Positions 33,425 to 44,760 are shown, counted from the first letter of the stretch. The stretch is DNA of 64,000 nucleotides from Diabrotica undecimpunctata (GCF_040954645.1 NC_092806.1:81423943-81487942), one strand, 5' to 3'. Translations and numbers: made by a program. Notes: generated from the sequence alone by a model not told the origin.

Positions 33425-35537
33425 TGTAACAAAAATATGTTAATGTAACAAATATTGTGCTAGAGGAGTCTGGGTGACGCTATCCAGTGTAGCAAAAGGG
33501 TAAACTCTAAAATGTACCTTGATACACCAACGAACTAATATGTGGAATAACAGAAGATGGAAGGGATTAGATAGAAATAAATTATGTAACAGAAATAAAT
33601 AAAGAGTAACTATGAATTTTTAATTATAGCAGAATTAAGTGTTGGCTAGCGACCATGCAGGAGAATGACCACTTGACACTCAAAGAAGGATTCGGCCAAT
33701 TTGCATGCCCTACAGAGACCGTAAGATATAAGAACTAATGACAAGAAAACCACCAAGAAATAAACAGATGAAAAGTAAAAGTTGCTCTAGTGAATGCTTG
33801 GACGCCAGGAAGTTAAATGTTTTCTTCCGAGATATCTTGTATTGCTGAAACATGAAAGATAGGTACTAATTGAAATATTAAATTTTAACCACACCTTTAA
33901 TAATTACCAAACTTAGGTACAACTATTTTAAATGCTTATATACTAAACCACCACCTCTTATATACAGTTAACTATAGCTATATTTACAGTAAAATCCCTG
34001 AATATAATTATAAAACAATTTACCCCTGATATTCCCCTTAAAATTTCAAATTGTGACAAAGATTATATCCAATAATAATGTATAAATAATAAATATAAAT
34101 ATATACTACTCACTAATAGATAGTTTTCGTTCAAAAATTGTTTAGGTTTTTAAGTAAAAATTCTCCGAGATATGTGTGCACACAATAACCTAACAAAGAG
34201 AAATTCAAGGGAGAGTTATAACCTCATCCCTTGGTAGACAATAAATAATTAAATTAAGTTACAATGATTAATGTTTTTTTTTTAAATTGAAGATATTTAT
34301 TATTAAGGATAGTTTTTTGTTATTAAAAATAGAACCAAAAGTTAAAACCTTGAAGAGGACATAAAAAAAAATTATTTAAAGTAATTGAATGATAAACAAA
34401 GATAAGTCAGTTCTTCCTGCCAGTTTCCTTAGGTTTCCCTCGAAGATGATCCGGTGGAGAACTGGACTCAGGTGGTAACAAGATACCAAACCTGTATTCC
34501 CTGGATCAGGTACTATTGGACGAATAGTTCAATTTAAAATTCTTCTTAATTTCCCATAAAAAAAACCAACTTGAAACTTCTTCCACTTGTCCTAAGTAAG
34601 GATAACCCCAAAACTAAAAAAAATTCTTCCCCTGACTTGTAACTGGATTCTTGAGTAGGCTAAAAAAACAGTTGTGTTACTCCAAGTCCTTTGTTCATAC
34701 AAGAAAGTAAAGAAAAACCAAGAAAGGTCAACAAGTTGCTTTAAATTGAAATAAAAACTATATTGTTTTTCTGTAAAAAATAACCTTGGGATGGTATGAC
34801 AATGTTTTATAGGATATATTAAATAGATAGGTTTTCAAAAAGCATGGTCTATATATATTATAGAATAGAAAAAAAAGAAATATTAGCCGGTTTAAACGGT
34901 ATGGAATTGAAATAGATAATTGTTGGTTTTCATCTTTGGAAAGAAATAAAGTTTGAGATAATGATAAAATCTAATACTTGTAATATGTTTTGGGGTATTA
35001 ATGAAATAAGTGAAATAGGACATATATAAGATATATGAAATACCTATCAAAGACGAAATTAAAATAGGTCTGAATTTTACTAACAATGGCGGATGATATG
35101 AAGGATTTTTCCATATAATGTATTTGTAATGTTATCTTACCGGCTAGGGTGATCCAACTGAAAATATCCTCGTGCGAAACAACAAAATAACTCAAATGGT
35201 TTCTTCTAACATAAACAGCTCTTCACATAAAATAAACTTAAACCAAATTCGGGAAAAAAAAGTGGCACTTCCCCAGCCGCCTTGAACAAACGATGTTCAC
35301 TCGAAGAGATTCCAGCAACAAGTGGCGATCTGACGGTGCTACGGCTGTCACCACGATGTACTTTCAGAGTCTTAGACAGAGGGCGGGATTTAATGCCAAC
35401 TTTCGAAAATAAAATTTACTGGAGTTTTAAATATTTAGTTTAAGAATATTTCAATATGAATTTAATTTAGAATTAAATTAAAAGATTCCAGTCACAAAAA
35501 GAAGGTAAACGATTATTTAAGTAACGGACTCGTTACA
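33425..35537 (-). repeat. 5' LTR of the gypsy element
   Basis: 2113 bp, the partner of 21176-23291 and nearly identical. Since transcription is on the minus strand this is the promoter-bearing LTR. Its outer end sits at AATT 35538-35541, the target duplication. Confidence 0.95.
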
Positions 35538-35541
35538 AATT

Positions 35542-36536
35542 ATTTCTTCAGTTCTTTTAATTACTTTTCGACTTCTTACTCCTTGGATGTATTCTGTAAT
35601 TTGTCCAATATCCCTGCGCAATAATTCAATTTTACTCAGCAGTCTTTTTTCCCAGGGTGCAATTCTGTTTTCAGTCCTTCCGATATTAGTTCCCCGCCGT
35701 GTTCTGATCTTAATGCCCATAACATTAGCAATTGCTGTTGCTGCACAATAAATCAGCATATGCAAATATTCTAATGTATGGGCTTCCACGATATAATTGG
35801 GTAGGACTTCAGTGTTCATAATTTGTAACAGCGCACCTAGTTTCTTACAAGAGTTTATTTTTGGTAGCGGTGGTCTGCTAAGTGGGTTTGTACCATTAAA
35901 CTCTTGTACGGCACGTGCCATTTCTCTTACCAGGCTATCGTGCAACTCGTTGTTGTCCTGCTGCGTATTAACAGGTTGAGTTTCTTGTATGATGGGCTCA
36001 GGAATCTGCTCATTAGGGATTTGATTATGGACTTGATCCACAACTAGCTCTTGGTTATGAATCTCCCGTTCGACTTCGCTTCTGATAGTATCGCGTCTAG
36101 CCTCTGGGATAAGATTATTTCTTATAATTACCCGGTATTGATCTGCTATTCGCTGTTCAGATACTTGAATCTCTGGGTACTCCCTGCAAAATTCGGCATA
36201 CAGTTGTTGTCGATAGCCGATCGTTTCTCGACCGAGGTTCGTCACCTTGTAATAGAAACGCAAAATGTTTTCATTAATAGACACAGTCCATTTCATGCGC
36301 TGCCTCGGTCATCCTGCTTGAGTGAGCGCCGGCTGATGTTCCAGCGCAGCACCTTCAGCGGGTGGAGCTCGTGTTGTTGTTTGGCTCATTTGTGGTTCTT
36401 CTTTTTGTTGGGCTGTAGCTGATTGTATCACAGGGGCCCGCCTCCTCAACACCCTGCCACCGACGTCCCGCATGCTGTCACGTCCAGCGCCGGCTCCAGA
36501 CGTGCCCTGGCGATCCCCAGGCAGCGACCTAAACAT
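35542..36536 (-). pseudogene. R4-like element, N-terminal region, right arm
   Basis: Counterpart of 15531-16628. It starts at ATG 36536 (MFRSLPGDRQG) and runs through the same KWTVSINENIL and QVSEQRIADQ blocks. A TGA interrupts it near 36308 where the left-arm copy has CGA. It is open where the left-arm copy has a TAA (DIGQITEYIQG here). The gypsy element cut it after RTEEII; the continuation ILNTPRHSQ is at 21175 on the other side. The downstream 21 codons of the apparent frame (35541-35517) are LTR sequence and not part of the protein. Confidence 0.75.
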
Positions 36537-36767
36537 AAATTATTAAACTCCATTTTCATGGGTGTGCATTTTATACCTACTGCCAGGTGTCAGTTTTTGT
36601 TCCACGGCAGGTATGCCTGCTACCCTCTGGGTATCGGTTCTAAGAATACCCAGAGAGTATCCCCCATTCGCAGGGGGCCGCGCCTGATAGAAGAACTGAC
36701 AAAAAAACTCCCACAGGCTATAGCTATATATAAGTATATAGCTACATATATATAAACGCTATTCCAG
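36537..36767 (-). other. 5' leader of R4-like element, right arm
   Basis: Inverted copy of the structured leader at 15289-15530, with the same 10-bp CTCTGGGTAT/ATACCCAGAG hairpin. It begins next to AATAGCGTTTA, a motif repeated at the far edge of the RT block (about 38921-38931). Confidence 0.5.
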
Positions 36768-36877
36768 ATTTAGCCATACGGCTCACACTCCCTCTAAGGG
36801 GAAAATTCACTCATCCCAGATACCTACGGTATCAAAAGGATTGAGCTCTGGTGGGACTCTTTCCATGTTATCGAGTC

Positions 36878-38920
36878 CTAGGTGACTTGGTATGTCGGTG
36901 TATCTCCCAAAAATTTTCGTACGCATCTGGACGTCGAAAGTAACACAGCTTTCTGCATAATCTTATATAGATGTTCATTTAGACCCAGCTTTTTTATGTT
37001 TTCTAGGAGGCTCTTCGGGATGACTCCAGTGGTAGAAAGAATAATAGGTATCGTCTGGGTACTTTCCATTCTCCATTGTCTCCTGATTTGTATTTCTAGA
37101 TCTCTGTACTTGGCGATCTTTTCGTTGTATTTAACACGTAAATTATTGGTGTTGGGTATCGCCACATCAATAAGTGTTGTTTGCTTAGTAATTTTATTAA
37201 CTAGTATGAGATCGGGTCTATTATGGGCCACTGGTTGGTCTGTAAGCACAGTGCGGTCCCAGTATAACTTGTAGTTGTCATTTTCAAGCATTCTATCAGG
37301 GACGTATTGATAATAAGGAAGATGGTCGGTTTGGAGAAGTCCCAGTTTGTCAGCTAGTTCTTGGTGGATAATCTTTCCTACTGAGTCATGACGGTCTTTA
37401 TAATCAGTACCGACAAATGCCTGGCAGCCACCGGTAAAATGTTGGATAGTTTCTTGGGCTTGGCATCCATATCGGCATTTGTCATTTTGGACTTGAGGAT
37501 CTTTAACAATATATTTCAGGTAATTTTTAGTTGGAATAACCTGATCCTGAATGGCAAGTAGGAAACCCTCAGTCTCGGGAAACATCTTTCCTGATGTCAA
37601 CCAATAGTTCGACGCTGTATTGTCGACATATTCTTGGCTGATCTCATTAAGATGTCGCCCATGCAGAGGTTTACTCATCCAGGCGCGCATTTTGTCGTGC
37701 TTAGTCAGGTGGTTTATGCGCATTTCTTGTTCCCTCAGTTTAAGCGGCGTCGTATCATCTACTGCGCAAATTGCTCGATGTAAAGTAGATGTCTCAGCCT
37801 GTACCTGAAAATAAGTTCTTAAATTAGCAATTTGTTTATCCAATTGCTCACCTATATCCATAAGTCCTCTTCCCCCTTGATACCGCGGTAATGTTGTTCT
37901 CTCTACTGCACTACGTGGATGATGTTTTTGCGCCTTTGTGAGAAGTGTTCTTACTTTCCGCTGAAGACCCTCTATATCCGTTTTTGACCACTTTATAATA
38001 CCAAATGAGTAGCTCAGCGCGGAACAGGCGTACGTATTTAATGCCTTAAACAAATTTTTACTGTTAAGATATGACCAATTTAGTTGTCTTACTCTTCGCA
38101 CGAACTCCGAAGTTAGTTCGGTTTTCATTTGTTTATGGTCAATTTTCCGCGCTTGTTTTACTCCGAGATATTTGTACATATCATTTTCACCCATTGCCTC
38201 GATGTTTTGGCCATCTTGCATATCGAAACCTCCGGGCTGAACCTTTCCTCTGACTATGTTTAGTATACGGCACTTGTCTAGTCCAAAATTCATACTGATA
38301 TCATTTGAGAAATTTTCTACAGTTTTTAGCATCTCATCTAGGTGGTTTCGAGTGGAAGCCATTAATTTTAAATCATCCATATACAACAGATGATTAAGCT
38401 TCGCTACAACAGTGTTGTTATTTTTGATGCTAAAACCTGAGTCAATAGAGTTCAGCAGCTGAGATAGTGGGTTCATTGCTAGGCAAAACCAAAGTGGACT
38501 TAACGAGTCCCCCTGGAAAAGCCCCCGGTTAATAGGGATATCTTCAGTTTCGATATTAATTTCACCCGGTATTTGAAGGTGAATTTTAGTCTTCCACTCT
38601 GCCATTATATGCTTCAAAAAGGTCACGAGATTATCATCGACTTTATATATTTTCAATATATCTATAAGCCATTCATGCGGCACTGAATCAAAAGCCTTCT
38701 TGTAGTCAATGAAGGCAGTAAAAAGGTTTCTTTTTTTGTTGTATGCCTGGTTAGAAATGACTGAGTCGATAATAAGTTGTTCCTTGCAGCCCATGGACCC
38801 CTTAGCGCATCCTTTCTGTTGAGGCTCTATGATATTGTTCAGAGCACAATGTTGGTAAATACGCCGGGCCACACAGGATGTGACCAATTTGTACAAAGTT
38901 GGAAGACAAGTAATTGGGCT
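36878..38920 (-). CDS. R2/R4-type reverse transcriptase with restriction-like endonuclease, 5'-truncated
   Basis: An open frame of about 680 codons, beginning at PITCLPTLYKLVTSC. The apparent start before this is (TAA)n microsatellite read as isoleucines. Reverse transcriptase blocks: DYKKAFDSVPHEWL (~84-97), INRGLFQGDSLSPLWF (~141-156) and the LLYMDDLKLMA catalytic box (~190-200). The C-terminal half has a CCHC-like knuckle (KCRYGCQ...HFTGGC) and a restriction-like endonuclease signature, RPDLILVN followed 8-10 residues later by TLIDVAIP. The knuckle plus the PD...D type nuclease identify a site-targeting R2/R4/NeSL-grade element rather than an APE-type one. The first RT blocks are absent here; they lie at 20637-21175. 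The left arm lacks this whole block. Confidence 0.8.
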   Translation of the reverse strand, partial: SPITCLPTLYKLVTSCVARRIYQHCALNNIIEPQQKGCAKGSMGCKEQLIIDSVISNQAYNKKRNLFTAFIDYKKAFDSVPHEWLIDILKIYKVDDNLVTFLKHIMAEWKTKIHLQIPGEINIETEDIPINRGLFQGDSLSPLWFCLAMNPLSQLLNSIDSGFSIKNNNTVVAKLNHLLYMDDLKLMASTRNHLDEMLKTVENFSNDISMNFGLDKCRILNIVRGKVQPGGFDMQDGQNIEAMGENDMYKYLGVKQARKIDHKQMKTELTSEFVRRVRQLNWSYLNSKNLFKALNTYACSALSYSFGIIKWSKTDIEGLQRKVRTLLTKAQKHHPRSAVERTTLPRYQGGRGLMDIGEQLDKQIANLRTYFQVQAETSTLHRAICAVDDTTPLKLREQEMRINHLTKHDKMRAWMSKPLHGRHLNEISQEYVDNTASNYWLTSGKMFPETEGFLLAIQDQVIPTKNYLKYIVKDPQVQNDKCRYGCQAQETIQHFTGGCQAFVGTDYKDRHDSVGKIIHQELADKLGLLQTDHLPYYQYVPDRMLENDNYKLYWDRTVLTDQPVAHNRPDLILVNKITKQTTLIDVAIPNTNNLRVKYNEKIAKYRDLEIQIRRQWRMESTQTIPIILSTTGVIPKSLLENIKKLGLNEHLYKIMQKAVLLSTSRCVRKFLGDTPTYQVT

Positions 38921-38952
38921 AAACGCTATTATTATTATTATTATTATTATAA
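38921..38952. repeat. (TAA)n microsatellite joining R4-like block to RTE-like fragment
   Basis: AAACGC(TATTAT)n AAGCATCC. The same AACGC(TTA)n string forms the 3' tail of the Jockey-like element at about 20606-20636 and occurs at 15289-15316 in the left arm. Confidence 0.8.
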
Positions 38953-39411
38953 GCATCCCTCTCCGATTAAGAATGCTAAGGGGCTACGTATTTAACACGC
39001 TATTATACGGTGTAGAGGCCTAGACTCTCAAGCAGAACAATATAAAAAATATTGAAAGTTTCGAGATGTGGTGCTACCGTCGAATGCTGAAGATAAGTTG
39101 TGTTGACAGAGTTACAAATTTTGAAGTAATGCGAAGTATAGGAAAAGACCCAGAAATTTTGTCAACGAAGAAATCTCGAATATTTGGGTCACGTGATGAG
39201 AGGGCATAAATACGCATTACTTCAAAATATAATGCAAGGAAAAATAGAAGGAGAACGGAATCCAGGCCGTAGAAGAATGTCATGGCTGCGTAATTTGAGA
39301 GAGTGGTTTGGCTGTACCACTAATGAACTCTTTAGGTCAGATGTAAAAAAGTCAGGATAGCCTTGATGATTTCCAATCTCCAATAGGAGTGGCACAAGAA
39401 GAAGAAGACAA
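38953..39411 (+). pseudogene. RTE-like non-LTR 3' fragment, right arm
   Basis: Inverted copy of 14827-15288. It reads TLLYGVEA, MWCYRRMLKISCVDRVTNFE and KDPEILSTKK, then a stop-ridden tail ending near the EWHKKKK-like terminus. Differences from the left copy are few, so decay predates the inverted duplication. Confidence 0.65.
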
Positions 39412-40515
39412 ATTATAACTTAACACAAGTGAATCCGATCATGTTTTCAACAATACGTTCAATATTTCTGAATAAATGTCAGAAATTTAATGGTTTTCAT
39501 CATTTATTGTTTGCAAATTTTTATAACTGAAATAACTTATTTCAACACTTAGAAAAACTATATAAATACAGAATTTCCTTCATTATTCAACGCAATACTC
39601 TTAAATATGTTTGATTGATAAATCATAACTGAATTATGGTGTTTAAGGAATCTAACCCATTGTCGCACTGTTCTTTATGTCGTAGAAGAACAATTTATCT
39701 AGTTAAAGATGTTACACTACGAATCGAATTAGTCTTTCGAATCAGAACATGCTTTCAACAATACATTCAATATTTCTGAAGAGGTGTCAGAAATTTAATG
39801 GTTTACATCATTTATTGTTTGCCAATTTTTATAACTTTAATAACTTATTTCAACATTTAAAAAAAACTATATAAGTATAAAATTACCTTTATTATTTAAC
39901 GCAATACTGTTATGTATGCTTGATTAGTAAATCATCAATAAATTAAGGTGTTTAAGGCAAATAACCCATGGTGGCATCTTTGTTTATCTCTGAAACAAAA
40001 AGAAAAACAATTTAGTCTAGGTCCATATGTCACACTAAGAATCTAATTAGTCTTTTCAATCAGAACAGGCTTTCAACAATAAGTAAACATTTCTGCAGAG
40101 GTGTCAGAAATTTAGTGGTTTTCATCATTTACTGTTTGCCAATTTTTATAACTGGAATAACTTATTTCAACAATTAGAAAAACTATATAAATACAGAATT
40201 ACCTTCATTCTTGTGTCAACGCAATATTCTTGCTTTGACACAAGAAGAAAAACAACTTAATCTAGGTCCATATGTTACGAAGACTATGATTACTTAAGAA
40301 TCTAATTAGTCTTTTCAATCAGAACAGGCTTTCAACAATATTTAAACATTTCTGAAGAGTTGTCAGAAATATAGTGGTTTTCCTCATTTAAAATTACCTT
40401 TATTATTGAACGCAATACTGTTAAGTATGCTTGATTAAAATCATGAATGTGTTGCTTGTGTGAGTCCATTTCAAAAGGTAAAAGAAATAATAAATTAGAC
40501 TTACCCACAATCAAT
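39412..40515. repeat. ~310-bp tandem repeat array, right arm
   Basis: Inverted counterpart of 13737-14826 with the same unit order. CAGAACAGGC/CAGAACATGCTTTCAACAAT landmarks recur near 39745, 40060 and 40322. Confidence 0.85.
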
Positions 40516-40519
40516 TTAA

Positions 40520-40592
40520 TTTAACTATCCAGAAGACCGGTTTCGCTTTCTACAATATGCAAAGCATCTTCAGGTCTCGATACAAAGTTAAA
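40520..40592 (-). ncRNA. Hammerhead ribozyme motif, right-arm copy, probably weakened
   Basis: The same 73-nt motif as 13649-13721 on the opposite strand: CTGAAGA, stem II GCTTT/AAAGC, GAAA, CCGGTC. The base right after the predicted cleavage site is T rather than G, breaking the first stem I pair with the C before CTGAAGA. Everything else is kept. Confidence 0.6.
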
Positions 40593-41479
40593 TAAATGCT
40601 GAAATAATAAACCCATATTAGGGTGTTGTCTAATAAAGATAAACAAAGATAGATGATATAAATTATATAAATTACAGTAATTATGCCAATATTACATGTC
40701 TGTGGTTTTTCAAATGAATAAAATGTTTAAGCAGACAAGGTAAGATCCACAAATTGGTAAAATAGTCTATTAAACCGTAATTATCAAATTTCTTTGATAA
40801 AGTTCTGTTGTAATATGTGACAAATGGTTGTAAAGTCCAATAATTAAAGTTAAAAAATTAAAATTGAGGACACTTTAAGACACACAGAAAACGCTTAAAA
40901 AAGGGGGGGACGAAACAGACATTAAATTTAAAAAGGGGGAGGATTTGAAAGCACTACATCTCTTACTTGGAGACAATGAGTTTTTTATGTTATTTATTAG
41001 ATTTTAGAGGTAAATTTGACAAATGTAGGTTAAAGTGTGACAGTTCTTCTTCTATTTTAAATGCTGTAAGTTAAGTTATCTAGTTTTATGAAATAAGCTG
41101 AAATTAATAAATGTATCTAAAATTTTTTAAATTTTACAAATCAAAGTTGGTTGATGTGTTAATATTGGCATACTTTAACAAACTTTAAATAATTAAATTT
41201 CAATGTAACAATATGAATAATTGAAATACATCTTCTATGATAACTAACTCGGCTTAGTCAAAATTACAGAACAAACTTAAGTGATTATTTGGTAATTAGA
41301 TTAAATTAAATATGTACATTTGTAATCAAAATGTATAACAAAGTTACAAACTTTCTTTGAAATAATTGTTGGTGTGAGTTATCTGTCATGGTGTGTATAA
41401 ATATTTTTAAATATTTTATTATTATTTTTATAATATTTATTATTATTTATTTATTATATTATTTACTTATTATTTATAA

Positions 41480-41893
41480 GATTGCAAAAGTCTTTGATGA
41501 TTACATAAACATCTCTTTTAAAACTGCCTCTAATTTAGGATTGACTTTCTTGAATAACAAGGATAAACGTAACTGACTTGAGTATAGCGGAGTATATAAG
41601 TTAGCTTCCTTACCTGCAATGCATGTTACATCGGTAGAACCTTCAGATCCTTCAATATTAGACTAAGAGAACATCTTAGATATATAGAACGTCCAACATC
41701 TGGTCAATCACATTTCTCCCAACATATCCGACGAACAAACCACATCTTTGATCCACAAACAGATTTCACAATCCTTCATACTTGTAATAAAGGCTCCTTA
41801 TTAAATAACCTGGAACATTTAGAAATATTAAAATCCCTAAAAAATCACACATCAAATGTACAATTAGAACTAGAATACACATCAGTATACTCA
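41480..41893 (+). pseudogene. Penelope-like GIY-YIG endonuclease fragment, right-arm copy
   Basis: Homologous to 2006-2578. It is truncated at the 5' side by the AT-rich filler and interrupted by TGA near 41575 where the left copy has a serine codon. Further single-base differences are visible in the tail. Confidence 0.65.
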
Positions 41894-43182
41894 GTATTAA
41901 TATAAAATTTAATATAAATAATATTACCTGATCCCACTCCATTCCTTGTTTCCACACCAAAACCTATACACTTATAGAATTGATTCCCCAAAATCAACTT
42001 ATCATATGAGGTTTCCATATAGCATCCATTATCTTCACACATTATTCGGAATTAACTTCAATATCATGGTCAACCAATATTTTATTCCAGAATCCCATAT
42101 ACAATCAAATGCATTTGATATACTTCTTGGATTATTTAAATTTTCTACATAAAATTTTAAAATCTGGTCCCCCATGGATCTGGGTTTTGTTCACAGAATT
42201 TCTTTAACATATTACCAGAAACAATATTTTTCCTAAAACTATATTAAATATCAGTATTGAACTGGTATGGTACCTCAACCTATTTAACCCAAAATTATTA
42301 TTACATCCCATCTGGTTTAGAAATACACTCATTTTACAAAATATTTAATTTCAAATTCAACATGTGGTTTGATGGTTCCCAACACAACATTGTAAAATCG
42401 TTCAGACTAGTAGTATTAATTAAATGGATCTTTGTTATTCCTAATCATATGCAAATCTACGTTTTCAAATAGAAATATTATATTTTAACTATAAACTGCT
42501 GTAAATTTGAAAATGTTAAAGTGTTACAGAAATTATTATACAAACTCACCATTGTTCATGTCGGTGTGATGATATTCTGCTCATGGTACAGAAAAATTGA
42601 AATAAGAATAAATTTACTTTACACCGGTTTAAATAGAGAACCGTTTACCTATTGGTATAATCAATTTCCGGTTCCAACTTTCAGATATTAGAATTACCAA
42701 CTAACTATTGAATGCTTAATAATTCAGTCAATTTCTTGAATTAATCAATTATTTTATCATCAATAGTTTATCTACTTATTATTTAAGTTCCATATTAACA
42801 TATCAGAACTGGAATAAAATATTTAAAAATATTTATACACACCATGACAAATAACTCACACCAACAATTATTTCAAAGAAAGTTTGTAACTTTGTTATAC
42901 ATTTTGATTACAAATGTACATATTTAATTTAATCTAATTACCAAATAATCACTTAAGTTTGTTCTGTAATTTTGACTAAGCCGAGTTAGTTATCATAGAA
43001 GATGTATTTCAATTATTCATATTGTTACATTGAAATTTAATTATTTAAAGTTTGTTAAAGTATGCCAATATTAACACATCAACCAACTTTGATTTGTAAA
43101 ATTTAAAAATTTTAGATACATTTATTAATTTCAGCTTATTTCATAAAACTAGATAACTTAACTTACAGCATTTAAAATAGAA

Positions 43183-43188
43183 GAAGAA
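43183..43188. other. Maverick target-site duplication, left
   Basis: GAAGAA, matched at 62510-62515. The uninterrupted target is visible at about 3425-3445 (AATAGAAGAAGAACTGTCACAC contains one copy in context). Six bp is the Maverick/Polinton standard. Confidence 0.95.
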
Positions 43189-44400
43189 AGTAGATAAGCT
43201 ATATATGTCAGAGCGCAACCCCTAATTCGCATCCCCCGGTCGTAAGTTCCAAACGGCTTAACGTAGGATGACGTACGAGGGCTCGTTGGAAAGGGGATGA
43301 AAAATGGGGTTGAATGAAATATGTGCCGTGCGCATCGGAGCATGCCAAAAGGTCATTACGTCATATCCTTGTTTCTATTGGTCCGATCGTGACGTACGAG
43401 GGCTCGTTGGAACGGGGAGGAGACGGGGAGGCAAAAAACAAAGATGGCGGCATTGCCAAATGGGCGCTAAAACGTATCTTCGTTGCTATTGGCCTGATTT
43501 TGACGTATGAGGTGTCAAATGATAGCGTTGGTGACACAGAAGCCATGTCAACGTTCAGTATGAACATTCTTCTTCTTCTTTTCTGTACAGTGCCTAAGAG
43601 AACGTGACATTCGACGCAGAACGTGAAATGTCACGTGGCATTCGACGTAGGTGGCTCTGTTAAATTTGAGTAAAGAGAATGAAAAGTAAGGTATTTTTGA
43701 GAAAGTTGTGATAAACAGATAGACTACAGAAGGCTGAGGTCCCCAGAGGACCGAAAACCAAACCCTGAGGGAGTTGTGTAGAAAAGAAAAATGAGAATTT
43801 CATAATCTGGAAGGGGAGGGGGATGACGGATGATCTAATCTAAATTTGGAAGTGTCGAAAAAGAATCATGGAAAAGATTGGGTATAGTGGTTAAGACATG
43901 AAGTTTGGGTTGAAAAGAATGGAGTGGGATAGATGGAGAGTAAGATTTATTGGGGGGAAGGTTATTAGAGTGAACTAAGGAAGATGAGTATTAGGTGAAC
44001 TAATCATGAATATAGATTTTTATTGTAGAAGTAAATTGGGGATGTGGGTTAGGAGAATAGTTGGCGATGGAGAGGGAGAAGATCTCGATTGAATGAAATT
44101 AACACAATTTTTGCTTTTTTGTTTTTCTTTAAGAATTTCAAGATCTTCGTATAAATCTAATTTGAGGTAATCTTTCATTCAATCGAGATTTTCTCGATTG
44201 AAATGTCACGTGGCATTCGACGTACAACGTGACATTCGACGCAGAACGTGAAATGTCGCGTGAAATGACGTGACATTCGACGCAGGACGTGACATTCAAC
44301 GCAGAACGTGAAATGTCACGTGACATTCGACGCAGGACGTGACATTCAACGCAGAACGTGAAATGTCACGTGACATTCGACGCAGGACGTGACAGTTATG
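43189..44400. repeat. Left terminal inverted repeat with internal spacer and short tandem repeats
   Basis: Positions 43189 to about 43652 match the right terminus. A ~570-bp non-repeated spacer follows, bracketed by GAAATGTCACGTGGCATTCG on both sides (near 43627 and 44199). Then the repeat resumes as several copies of ACGTGACATTCGACGCAG / ACGTGAAATGTCACGTG in a ~52-bp period to about 44400. The right terminus lacks the spacer and has fewer copies. Confidence 0.85.
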
Positions 44401-44424
44401 TGACAGTCAAGACGTCGCTAGACA

Positions 44425-44460
44425 TATAAAACGTGACATTCTACGTAGAACATATTCAGT
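44425..44460 (+). promoter_or_regulatory. Core promoter next to the left terminal repeat
   Basis: TATAAA at 44425-44430 and an arthropod initiator TCAGT at 44456-44460, with the A 33 bp downstream of the TATA start. The first ATG follows 9 bp later. Close to textbook arthropod spacing. Confidence 0.55.
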
Positions 44461-44466
44461 AGTAAT

Positions 44467-44760
44467 ATGAATCCCATTGAGTACATACATAGAGTAATAG
44501 AATTTCAAAGAAAATTTGATCAGTTAAAGAAAGACATTAAATTATATGAGGATTTTAAACATATTACAAGACAATTAGATAGCCTGCATTTTGACAACAA
44601 AACGTGGAAACCCGAAGAGTTGAATCTACAGCAGCAAGACACCTGGGCCTGTAGAAAACTGCCACCAGCTACATATCCATTAAGACGTATTCAACCAACA
44701 CCATGTTTGTCAGCAACAACACCACGGGTGTCAGCAGCAACAACACCAGCGAGTATGTGA
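44467..44760 (+). CDS. Small Maverick protein, unknown
   Basis: 97 residues from the first ATG after a TATA/initiator pair. The N-terminal ~55 residues are charged and helix-forming (EYIHRVIEFQRKFDQLKKDIKLYEDF), likely coiled coil; the C-terminal part is rich in proline, threonine and alanine. The last ~60 nt overlap the start of a second small frame (44703). I recognise no family. Its place, between the terminal repeat and the capsid genes, is where adintovirus-like elements often carry small accessory proteins. Confidence 0.5.
   Translation: MNPIEYIHRVIEFQRKFDQLKKDIKLYEDFKHITRQLDSLHFDNKTWKPEELNLQQQDTWACRKLPPATYPLRRIQPTPCLSATTPRVSAATTPASM

Larger units (their letters stand above)
21176..35537 (-). 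mobile_element. Ty3/gypsy LTR retrotransposon with triplicated RNase H-integrase block
   Basis: A complete-ended element of 14,362 bp with long LTRs starting TGTAAC and ending GTTACA, flanked by a 4-bp AATT duplication (21172-21175 and 35538-35541). Joining the flanks restores the uninterrupted R4-like reading seen at 16520-16540. It has a tRNA-Lys primer site, a polypurine tract, gag in two frames and pol in one. By eye the LTRs differ by about seven substitutions and two short indels in ~2.1 kb, so insertion was recent. It lies only in the right arm. Confidence 0.95.
41045..43188. repeat. Fold-back element, right-arm copy
   Basis: Inverted copy of 722-3437, shortened: about 0.6 kb of one inverted-repeat arm is missing and replaced by an AT-only filler (about 41410-41480). 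Sequence 40593-41044 is the outer arm leading to the ribozyme. The outer edge at 43188 is the Maverick insertion point, with GAAGAA at 43183-43188. Confidence 0.85.
21073..43893. repeat. Right arm of giant inverted duplication
   Basis: Matches 1-16628 in reverse. Interruptions unique to this arm are the gypsy element (21176-35537) and the R4-like RT block (about 36768-38930). Absent from it are the Harbinger-like insertion and about 0.6 kb of the fold-back element. Its outer part is the left end of the Maverick (43189-43893). That places the inverted duplication after the Maverick insertion, and the Harbinger-like and gypsy insertions after the duplication. Confidence 0.9.

Noticed and set aside
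44210..44400. Regularly spaced short repeats resembling a CRISPR array
   Set aside because: The repeats are contiguous and degenerate, lie in a Maverick terminal repeat in eukaryotic DNA, and have no unique spacers.
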